Assembly: GCA_012798235.1 (NCBI GenBank)
Contig: JAAZNP010000014.1
Span: 1 to 13,823, forward strand
DNA length: 13,823 nt
Reading direction: 5' to 3'
From: Parcubacteria group bacterium
GTDB lineage: Bacteria; Patescibacteriota; Minisyncoccia; UBA6257
Numbering within the stretch: the first letter of the stretch is position 1; the number at the start of each line of letters is the position of its first letter. The position numbers and the translations under genes were made by a program. The notes beneath the pieces are model-generated. The model saw nothing but the letters and a program-made list of their open reading frames with translations. It did not search any database and was not told where the DNA came from. This document shows positions 1-5,869 of the stretch, piece by piece.

Positions 1-1
1 A

Positions 2-877
2 GCACTAGCTGGTTTTGGTATTTCTCCTCCTTATGTCAAAAACGATAATTTATTTCGTGGTTCTGTTTATGAAAAAATAATTACGATTACTAGAGGAGAT
101 CCGACTGAAGACTTAAAAGCAGAAATTACTATTGATGTTCCCGGAGCCAATGATTGGATTACCATCAATCGGGGTAAGGAATTTATTTTACCCAAAGGAG
201 AGAAAAAAATACCAATTGTTGTCACGGTGAAAATACCTAAAGATGCTCCTTACGGAAATTATAAAGGAGGAATTAGAATTAAAACTTCTTCTTTAGAAGC
301 CTTACAAAAAGGTTCTGTAAGTATTGCCTTAGGTGCTTATATTGATGTTAATTTAAATGTTACCAAAGCTAAAATTTTTGATTTTTTGATTAGGGGAATG
401 AAAATGTTTGATACTGAAGAAGGTTTTACTAAATGGATTTTCCATTTTCCTACAAAAATTAAAGCAGAATTACAATTAGAAAATTTAGGCAACATTAAAT
501 GCCATCCTACCAAAGTTTTGCTTGATATTTATGATGAAAACAAAATTAATGTTTTAAAGACTCTTGAAGCCAACAAAATGACCTCAGTAAAACCATTTGA
601 AACTGGCGGTGTTTTAATTACTTTTTTGACTGATTTGAAGCCTGGCAGTTATTACGTGCATTACAAAATTTATAAAAATCAAGAAATTGCTCCAGGCGGA
701 GAAGGCGATTTGCATTTAAGTATTGTTCCTCATGGCACTATTCCGGGCTATCAAGGTGCTACTATTTTTGATTTACCTCTAGGAGAAAAGCTTATTATTC
801 TAACTCCTGTTTTAATTGTTTTGGGATTATTGGGTTTCGGTATTTTCAAATTAATTACGAAAATTACTAAGAAATAA
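2..877 (+). CDS. Membrane-anchored extracellular beta-rich protein, 5'-truncated by the window edge
   Basis: The frame is open from base 2 to the TAA at 875-877, giving 291 codons of a longer protein whose start lies outside the window. A GTG at 227 could be taken as the start, but the upstream 75 codons read as good protein (GFGISPPYVKNDN..., then a beta-strand-rich stretch) continuous with the rest, so the gene is truncated rather than short. The chain looks like two Ig-like beta-sandwich domains followed by one hydrophobic segment (roughly the last 35 residues, starting LGEKLIILTPVLIVLG) and a Lys-rich end (KITKITKK). This is the usual pattern for a cell-surface protein held by a C-terminal membrane anchor with a short cytoplasmic tail. 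No catalytic motif is visible. It sits 10 bases upstream of the dockerin protein and probably belongs to the same surface operon. The function is unknown; a structural or adhesive role is inference. Confidence 0.8.
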   Translation, partial: ALAGFGISPPYVKNDNLFRGSVYEKIITITRGDPTEDLKAEITIDVPGANDWITINRGKEFILPKGEKKIPIVVTVKIPKDAPYGNYKGGIRIKTSSLEALQKGSVSIALGAYIDVNLNVTKAKIFDFLIRGMKMFDTEEGFTKWIFHFPTKIKAELQLENLGNIKCHPTKVLLDIYDENKINVLKTLEANKMTSVKPFETGGVLITFLTDLKPGSYYVHYKIYKNQEIAPGGEGDLHLSIVPHGTIPGYQGATIFDLPLGEKLIILTPVLIVLGLLGFGIFKLITKITKK

Positions 878-887
878 ATGGTTTTAA

Positions 888-1949
888 ATGAAGCGTTATC
901 TTTTATTTTTTCTCATTTTCTTTTTAGCCATTTTTATTGGTAGAAATTTTTCTTTTTTTAATTATTTTCAATTAATTCCTCAAGCAAAAGCTGATAATGC
1001 CACTACATCAGTCTATGTTTGTACCAGTGTTTGCGGCGATGGTACAAAAGAATGTTTAGAAGAATGTGATGATGGCAATACTAATGATGGTGATGGCTGT
1101 GATCATAATTGTAAAATAGAGCCAACAACGACTACAACTTCTCCTCCATCTACAACCTCTACTACCTTAGGCGGTGGAGGAGGTGGCGGCGGTGGCGGCG
1201 GTTTTGTTCCCTCAGAAAGGCAAGTTACTTTTAGTGGTAAGGCCTATCCCAAAAGCACGGTTACTTTATTAAAAGATGCCCAAGTAGTAGCCACAACCAT
1301 TGCTGATAGTAATGCTAATTTTTTTATTACTTTATCCAATATTAATACTGGTAGTTATATTTTTTCTGTTTATAGCGAAGATCAAGAAGGTAATCGTTCC
1401 GCTTTGCTAACATTTCCTGTGAGTGTAACCGATGGTGTAACTACTAATATCCAAAAAATTTTTATTGCGCCAACTATTGATACTGATAAAATTGAAGTAA
1501 AAAAAGGCGAAGTAGTTAAAATCTTTGGCCAATCAGCTCCTAATTCTGAAATTATTGTTATTATTAGTTCGGAAGAAGAGCTTTATGGTAAAACCAAGGC
1601 TGATAATGCTGGTGCCTATTTATATAATTTAGATACCGTGGAGGTAGCAATGGGTGACCATTTAACTAAATCACGCGCTACTTTAGAGAATGATATCAGT
1701 TCTTTATCCAAAACAGTTAGTTTTAAAGTGGGCACGAAAACAGTTTTAAGACCAATTACTACCAAATGTTCTAAAGCCGATTTAAACTGTGATGGCCGAG
1801 TTAATCTGGTTGATTTTTCTATTGCTGCTTATTGGTACAAGAGAGCCTTAAGCATTGATTTTAAAACTATTGAAGCTGAACGTCTTAATGGTGATGCTAA
1901 GATTGATTTAGTAGATTTCTCCATTATGGCTTATTATTGGACGGGGTAA
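888..1949 (+). CDS. Secreted dockerin protein with Cys-rich repeat, polyGly linker and Ig-like domains
   Basis: This 353-residue exported protein has a hydrophobic signal peptide (about 1-35) ending in a signal peptidase I site, AKA|D. Residues 45-75 form a compact Cys-rich module with six cysteines (C45, C49, C56, C60, C71, C75) and the pattern CGDG...EECDDGN...GDGC, typical of the myxococcal cysteine-rich repeat (DUF4215 type). A Thr/Ser/Pro stretch (79-93) and eleven glycines (95-105) make a flexible linker. Two Ig-like beta domains follow (about 110-183 and 190-283). Residues 297-353 form a dockerin: two related segments, DLNCDGRVNLVDFS and RLNGDAKIDLVDFS, each with an EF-hand-like calcium loop. 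There is no C-terminal membrane segment or LPxTG signal, so retention at the cell would have to come through the dockerin. The next two genes encode cohesins, the known partners of dockerins. The pairing is inference. Confidence 0.85.
   Translation: MKRYLLFFLIFFLAIFIGRNFSFFNYFQLIPQAKADNATTSVYVCTSVCGDGTKECLEECDDGNTNDGDGCDHNCKIEPTTTTTSPPSTTSTTLGGGGGGGGGGGFVPSERQVTFSGKAYPKSTVTLLKDAQVVATTIADSNANFFITLSNINTGSYIFSVYSEDQEGNRSALLTFPVSVTDGVTTNIQKIFIAPTIDTDKIEVKKGEVVKIFGQSAPNSEIIVIISSEEELYGKTKADNAGAYLYNLDTVEVAMGDHLTKSRATLENDISSLSKTVSFKVGTKTVLRPITTKCSKADLNCDGRVNLVDFSIAAYWYKRALSIDFKTIEAERLNGDAKIDLVDFSIMAYYWTG
1094..1202 (+). repeat. Low-complexity linker-coding stretch: Thr/Ser/Pro run then 11 Gly codons
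   Basis: Within the dockerin gene this stretch encodes a Thr-rich run with Ser and Pro, then eleven consecutive glycines at 1170-1202. The Gly codons are mixed (GGC, GGT and GGA in irregular order) rather than one repeated codon. It is a sharp GC-rich island in an AT-rich gene. The mixed codons suggest that the glycine run is kept for its protein property, a flexible spacer, rather than being a fresh slippage product. Confidence 0.7.
1776..1946 (+). other. Dockerin type I-like domain (two calcium-loop repeats)
   Basis: These bases encode residues 297-353 of the secreted protein. Loop 1 has D298, N300, D302, G303 and D309 in the DxNxDGxxxxxxD spacing of a dockerin calcium loop. Loop 2 has N334, D336 and D343, but the first position is Arg332 and the Gly is Ala337, so its calcium site looks weakened. 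Each loop is followed by a helix-like segment (SIAAYWYKR and SIMAYYWTG). C294 and C301 near loop 1 could form a disulfide. Confidence 0.82.
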
Positions 1950-1962
1950 AATAATTTTAACA

Positions 1963-1991
1963 TTGATAACAAAATTGACTAATGATATAAT
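1963..1991 (+). promoter_or_regulatory. Sigma-70-type promoter for the first cohesin gene
   Basis: TTGATA at 1963-1968 and a perfect TATAAT at 1986-1991 are separated by 17 bases, a near-consensus primary-sigma promoter. The expected transcription start, 6-7 bases past the -10 box, is about 1998, while the ATG is at 1999. The transcript would therefore be leaderless or nearly so. The promoter also argues that the cohesin genes can be expressed independently of the dockerin gene upstream. Confidence 0.7.
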
Positions 1992-1998
1992 ACAGAAT

Positions 1999-2937
1999 AT
2001 GAAAACTTCTAAATTATTCTTTATTATTTTGATTTCTTTATTCGTATTTTCTTGTTCAACCAATGCGGCTGAAGTGTATTTAAAATCTTCTCAAGATAAA
2101 TATTCTCCTAATGAAATTTTCAAAGCAGAGATACGTCTTAATGTTACTCCCGGAGAAAATGTAACGGCCATCGAAGGGAAAATAAAATATAACCCCCAAG
2201 ATTTAAAAGCAGTTGAATTTTTAACTGGTAATTCTATTTTAACTTTTGTTGACCAGCCGAAGATTGACGAAAATAATGGTTTTGTTTCTTTTTCTGGCAT
2301 TATTCCCGGTGGTTATACGGGGCGTTTACCTGGCGATCCTGGGGAAAGTAATTTATTAGGTACGATTGCTTTCCAGGTTTTAAAAACAAATAATCCTAAA
2401 ACTACAATTCAAGTAGCTAATGATTCTCGTATTTTAGTTGACGCTGGTCAGGAATTAAAAACCAATTTAATCTTTAAATTTTTAGATATTAATATCAATC
2501 CTCAAGAAGTTATTTTTAATCCTCTAAATGAATTGGAATTATCTAAGGAATCAGATAAAATTCCACCAGAAGAATTTACTCCAGAAATTATTCAAACCAA
2601 TAATCAATATTTTGTGGCTTTTAATACCCAGGATAAGCAATCAGGAATTGATCACTATGATTTAAATATCTTAGAAAGAAATTTTTGGGGTAAATTAAAA
2701 GTCAGCCAAAACATCACAAATATTACTAGCCCTTATCCTTTAACTCAAGAGGATATCAAAAAACCTTTACAAATTATTGCCTTTGATAAAGCAGGTAATG
2801 AGAGAAAAGCCCTTTTGAATCCTTTGGCTGAAGTAAAATGGTACCAAAATTATCTTGTTTGGGGTATAATAATTGTAGTATTGATTATTTTTACTTTAAC
2901 ATTTAAATATTTTAGAAAATATAGATTTCCGCATTAA
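1999..2937 (+). CDS. Membrane-anchored cohesin-domain protein (short form)
   Basis: I place the start at the ATG at 1999. The upstream in-frame TTG at 1963 lies inside the -35 box and would put a hydrophilic extension before a clean signal peptide (MKTSKLFFIILISLFVFSCSTNA). The product is then 312 residues. Residues about 24-163 match a cohesin fold: YSPNEIFKAEIRL near the start, the IEGKIKYNPQDLKAVEF strand pair, and the GGYTGRLPGDPG...LLGTIAFQV signature. Residues 186-276 form an Ig-like domain (DKIPPEEF, SGIDHY, IIAFDKAGN) that recurs in the next gene. A transmembrane helix (about 285-304) and a short basic tail anchor the protein. The cohesin would face outward and could bind the dockerin protein encoded just upstream. 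The Cys at position 19 is not in a good lipobox (VFSC), so a lipoprotein is unlikely. The domain call rests on motif recognition. Confidence 0.83.
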   Translation: MKTSKLFFIILISLFVFSCSTNAAEVYLKSSQDKYSPNEIFKAEIRLNVTPGENVTAIEGKIKYNPQDLKAVEFLTGNSILTFVDQPKIDENNGFVSFSGIIPGGYTGRLPGDPGESNLLGTIAFQVLKTNNPKTTIQVANDSRILVDAGQELKTNLIFKFLDININPQEVIFNPLNELELSKESDKIPPEEFTPEIIQTNNQYFVAFNTQDKQSGIDHYDLNILERNFWGKLKVSQNITNITSPYPLTQEDIKKPLQIIAFDKAGNERKALLNPLAEVKWYQNYLVWGIIIVVLIIFTLTFKYFRKYRFPH

Positions 2938-2941
2938 CGTG

Positions 2942-2986
2942 AATTAAAATTTTTAATTTTTAATTTTATAATTTTTAATTTCTAAT
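2942..2986 (+). repeat. AT-only palindrome and tandem TTTTAAT heptamers between the two cohesin genes
   Basis: Bases 2942-2958 form a perfect inverted repeat, AATTAAAA / TTTTAATT, around a single T. From 2951 to 2986 the sequence is a run of five near-identical units: TTTTAAT, TTTTAAT, TTTATAAT, TTTTAAT, TTCTAAT. The last unit supplies the AT of the next start codon. The array occupies nearly the whole gap between the two cohesin genes. It may be a regulatory element, a weak AT hairpin or simple low-complexity spacer; the sequence alone does not decide. Confidence 0.65.
2944..2972 (+). promoter_or_regulatory. Possible promoter for the second cohesin gene, embedded in the AT repeat
   Basis: A perfect TATAAT at 2967-2972 lies 17 bases after TTAAAA at 2944-2949, a weak -35 box. 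Transcription would start around 2979, only about six bases before the ATG at 2985, matching the near-leaderless arrangement of the previous gene. Because the region is pure AT, a TATAAT could arise by chance, so confidence is modest. Confidence 0.4.
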
Positions 2987-4718
2987 GTCCAAAAGATCAA
3001 TTTTACACTTTGCTTTGTCATTTTGCATTTTGATTTTTGTATTTTCCATTTTTAATACAGTTGATGCAGCAACTTTATCTTTATCACCTTCCAGTGGGTC
3101 TTATAGTGTTGGCCAAACATTTACTGTAACGATTTATGTTGCTAGCACTGACCAAGCTATGAATGCGGTTAGTGCTAGTATTAGTTTTCCCAGTGATTTA
3201 TTACAAGTAGTATCTTTATCCAAAACAAGTTCTATTATTACTAATTGGGTGCAAGAACCTTCTTTTTCTAATAATAATGGTACGATTACTTTAGAAGGCA
3301 TTGTTTTAAATCCGGGCTATCAAGGCTCCAGTGGCCGTATTTTATCTATTTCTTTTAAAGCTAAATCTAGAGGAACGGCTAATGTTACTTTTACTTCGAG
3401 TTCTGTGTTAGCTAATGATGGTTTAGGAACTAATATTTTAAAATCAATTACTAATGGCCAATATCTTATTAAATCAACTAGTGCGACAGAACCAGGTGCT
3501 GGAGAAGCCACAACCCCAATTTCTAAAACTGGTACTCCTCAAGCGATAAAAATACAGTCTTCCACTCATCCTGATCCTAATAATTGGTATCAAGATACAA
3601 ATCCTAAATTTACTTGGAGTTTATCCGAAGATATCACTAAAATAGCTTTTACTTTAGATCAAAAATCATCCACTGTTCCTAATAAAGCAGCAGAACAATT
3701 GATTACTTCCTATCAATATCAAGATTTGAAAGAAGGTGTGTGGTACTTTCATTTACAAGCCAAAAATGCTTTGGGTTGGGGCGATGTCAGTCATTTTAAA
3801 GTGCAAATTGATAAAACTCCACCAGAATCATTCAAAATTAGTATTAATAATAATGGAGATGAAACCAACCCTCAGCCATATTTAAGTTTTGAAACTAAAG
3901 ATGCTTTATCAGACATTGATCACTATGAAATTCAAATAGATAATCAACCAATAATTCAAGTATTACCGCAGGAAATAAAAAATGGCAAATACCAATTACC
4001 AATAACACCTGGCGGTACTTATCAATTATTAGTCAGGGCCTTAGACAAAGCCAGTAATTTTACTATTGCTACCGAGACTTTAACTATTCAATCGATTAAA
4101 GCGCCAATTATTAGTGAATATTCCGAACAAATACAGCCAAATGAACCCATTACCATTAAGGGAACTGCTGCCAGCCCTGGAACAATTGAAATATTTATTC
4201 AAAATGAAGCTAAAGAAATTTTCTCCGAAAAAATTAATACTGATGATAAAGGCAATTGGGATTATGTTTCTAGTAAATCTTTTAAGAAAGGTATTTATGC
4301 GGTCTGGGTTCAATTTACCGATAAAAGGGGAGCGATTAGTGAACCATCAGAAATAGTAAAAATTACAGTTAACTTGCCCTTATTTATTCAAATTGGTAAT
4401 GTATTAATTAGCTATCTTTCAATTATCATTAGTTTAGTTGCTTTGATTATCTTTTTAGTACTGATAATTTTATACGGCATCCGCAAAATTAAAAAATTAG
4501 AACAAATCAAGAAAATAGACTTTACTGAAGAAGAAAAAGAACTGTATCAGATTTTTGTCTATATCAAGAACGAAATGACTAATCAAATAGCCAATTTAGA
4601 TGGTCAACCATACCTTTCTGATAGCGAAGCCAAAATTTTAGAGAATTTAAAGAAAATTCTTGATATCGCTCAAAAGGGTATTATTGATATTTTAAAGAGA
4701 AGAGGGGGTAAAAATTGA
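2985..4718 (+). CDS. Membrane-anchored cohesin protein with three Ig-like domains and cytoplasmic tail (long form)
   Basis: This 577-residue protein starts with a signal peptide (about 1-28, ending VDA|A). A cohesin domain spans 29-164: GSYSVGQTFTVTIYV at the start, AVSASISFPSDLLQVVSL, then NPGYQGSSGRILSISFKAK and SSVLANDGLGTNIL, all typical of bacterial cohesins. Three Ig/fibronectin-like domains follow at about 185-275 (with WYFHLQAKNALGWGD), 276-368 (DKTPPESF, SDIDHY, RALDKASN) and 372-462 (ITIKGTAASPGTIEIFI, with DDKGNWDY). The second is the same type as the stalk domain of the preceding gene. A transmembrane helix lies at about 474-498, then some 75 charged, helix-prone cytoplasmic residues with no recognised motif. 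The protein would display a cohesin on a long stalk, and the sizeable inner tail may link to something in the cell. It ends in TGA, with no terminator hairpin after it. The specific dockerin partner is inferred. Confidence 0.87.
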   Translation: MSKRSILHFALSFCILIFVFSIFNTVDAATLSLSPSSGSYSVGQTFTVTIYVASTDQAMNAVSASISFPSDLLQVVSLSKTSSIITNWVQEPSFSNNNGTITLEGIVLNPGYQGSSGRILSISFKAKSRGTANVTFTSSSVLANDGLGTNILKSITNGQYLIKSTSATEPGAGEATTPISKTGTPQAIKIQSSTHPDPNNWYQDTNPKFTWSLSEDITKIAFTLDQKSSTVPNKAAEQLITSYQYQDLKEGVWYFHLQAKNALGWGDVSHFKVQIDKTPPESFKISINNNGDETNPQPYLSFETKDALSDIDHYEIQIDNQPIIQVLPQEIKNGKYQLPITPGGTYQLLVRALDKASNFTIATETLTIQSIKAPIISEYSEQIQPNEPITIKGTAASPGTIEIFIQNEAKEIFSEKINTDDKGNWDYVSSKSFKKGIYAVWVQFTDKRGAISEPSEIVKITVNLPLFIQIGNVLISYLSIIISLVALIIFLVLIILYGIRKIKKLEQIKKIDFTEEEKELYQIFVYIKNEMTNQIANLDGQPYLSDSEAKILENLKKILDIAQKGIIDILKRRGGKN

Positions 4719-4719
4719 T

Positions 4720-4751
4720 TTGACAATTAAGTTTTAAATTGGTAATATAAT
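4720..4751 (+). promoter_or_regulatory. Sigma-70-type promoter for the sigma4/HARE-HTH gene
   Basis: A perfect TTGACA at 4720-4725 is followed 17 bases later by TAATAT (4743-4748), which overlaps a perfect TATAAT at 4746-4751 (20-base spacing). Either -10 hexamer gives a start about 10-17 bases before the ATG at 4772. There is no Shine-Dalgarno sequence in that short leader. It marks the boundary between the surface-protein locus and the next gene group. Confidence 0.7.
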
Positions 4752-4771
4752 AAATATTCATTCACATTTTT

Positions 4772-5869
4772 ATGGTTAAATTAAATCTTAAAGAGCCGCA
4801 AACTTTAGCTTTTTCCTTAATTAAAGTTTTACCCTCCAGAAACCAGGATATTATTAAAAGAAGATATGGTTTAATCAATGATAAACCTCAAACCCTGGAT
4901 GCTATTGGTAAAACTTATGGTATTACGCGCGAAAGAGTCAGGCAAATTGTTGAAGCTTCTTTAAAAACCATCAAAGAATCAGGTAATATTAATGAATTAA
5001 GATCATTTTGGAGTCAGGCTCAAGTTATTTTAGAAAAATTAGGCGGTATCGAGCAAGAAAAAGATTTCTTAATATTAATTCAAAAAGAACTGGAATTAAA
5101 TAATAGTACTTTAAGTACGATTAAGTTTTTATTAACCCTGAACGATGATTTCTGTTTGGAAAGCGAAGACGATAGGTTTTATTCTTTTTGGCGTTTAAAA
5201 GAAATTTCTAAAAAACAAATTCAAGACAACGCTAAAAAAATTGAAGAATTTTTCAAAAAGCAAAATAATGTTTTTCCCATTAAAGATATTGTCAATTGGG
5301 TGAAACAAAATATTTCTAGTAATTTTACTGAAAAACAAGTAGAAATATATTTGAAGTTAATGAAAGATGTGGGCATTAATCCTTTTGGTGAATACGGATT
5401 AAGAAATTGGTCTAAAATTGAACCTTCAGGAGCCAAAGATCGAGCTTATCTTTTAATGTCTCACCAAAAACAACCTTTGCATTTTAAAGAAATCGCTAAA
5501 TCTTTAAATACCAATAAAGAAATTATTGCTTCGCCTTTAGTTTTATCGCGCTCTTGGTTTAAGAAAGTAGAAGTGCAAACGGTTCATAATGAATTAATTA
5601 AAGATTCGCGTTTTGTTTTAATCGGACGCGGCATTTATGCTTTAAAAGATTGGGGATATAAACCAGGTAAAGTTGTTGACGTGATCAAAGAAGTCTTAAA
5701 AGAAGCCAAAAAGCCACTGACGCAGGATGAAATAATAAAAGAGGTACAAAAGAAACGTTTGGCCAAAACCAATACTATTATTTTAAATCTCCATAATAAA
5801 AAGGTATTCAAAAAATTAGCAGATAAGCGCTATACCTTAGCTGGAGAATATAAAATATTAGAGGTTTAA
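4772..5869 (+). CDS. Sigma region 4-like / HARE-HTH transcription regulator
   Basis: This 365-residue protein probably acts on transcription. Residues about 21-70 are a sigma-70 region 4-like helix-turn-helix, with the RNQDIIKRRYGL helix and the recognition segment YGITRERVRQIVEASLKTIKE, close to the same region of RpoD at 11368-12570 (FGVTRERIRQIEAKTLEKIKE). There is no region 2, so it cannot open a -10 element as a full sigma factor does. A middle part (about 80-215) is helical with no clear family match. Residues about 221-296 resemble the HARE-HTH winged helix seen in the RNA polymerase delta subunit and in chromatin-linked proteins (LHFKEIAKSL, VHNELIKDSRFVLIGRGIYALKDWG). A second winged-helix-like unit follows (297-358, PLTQDEIIKEVQKKR...). 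It has its own promoter, and its stop overlaps the next ATG by one base. DNA or polymerase binding is well supported; the target is unknown. Confidence 0.78.
   Translation: MVKLNLKEPQTLAFSLIKVLPSRNQDIIKRRYGLINDKPQTLDAIGKTYGITRERVRQIVEASLKTIKESGNINELRSFWSQAQVILEKLGGIEQEKDFLILIQKELELNNSTLSTIKFLLTLNDDFCLESEDDRFYSFWRLKEISKKQIQDNAKKIEEFFKKQNNVFPIKDIVNWVKQNISSNFTEKQVEIYLKLMKDVGINPFGEYGLRNWSKIEPSGAKDRAYLLMSHQKQPLHFKEIAKSLNTNKEIIASPLVLSRSWFKKVEVQTVHNELIKDSRFVLIGRGIYALKDWGYKPGKVVDVIKEVLKEAKKPLTQDEIIKEVQKKRLAKTNTIILNLHNKKVFKKLADKRYTLAGEYKILEV

Noticed and set aside
227..877. A 216-codon gene starting at GTG 227
   Set aside because: The frame is open back to base 2 and encodes a continuous beta-rich protein upstream, so the GTG is an internal codon of a gene cut by the window edge.
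1963..1998. TTG at 1963 as start of the cohesin gene
   Set aside because: It lies in the -35 box of a near-consensus promoter and adds a hydrophilic stretch before a good signal peptide; ATG 1999 fits better.
2091..2300. Reverse-strand reading frame inside the first cohesin gene
   Set aside because: It is antisense to a well-supported gene, has no recognisable protein features and no start signals; it is a shadow frame.
2951..2986. CRISPR-like or insertion-sequence end repeats
   Set aside because: Units are only seven bases, directly tandem without spacers, and there is no transposase or cas gene nearby.
4114..4356. 80-codon + frame inside the long cohesin gene
   Set aside because: It lies wholly within an Ig-like domain coding region in another frame and has no promoter, ribosome site or recognisable motif.
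888..4718. A true cellulosome (plant-polysaccharide degradation)
   Set aside because: Cohesin and dockerin domains are present, but no glycoside hydrolase, carbohydrate-binding module or esterase motif is seen in the window.
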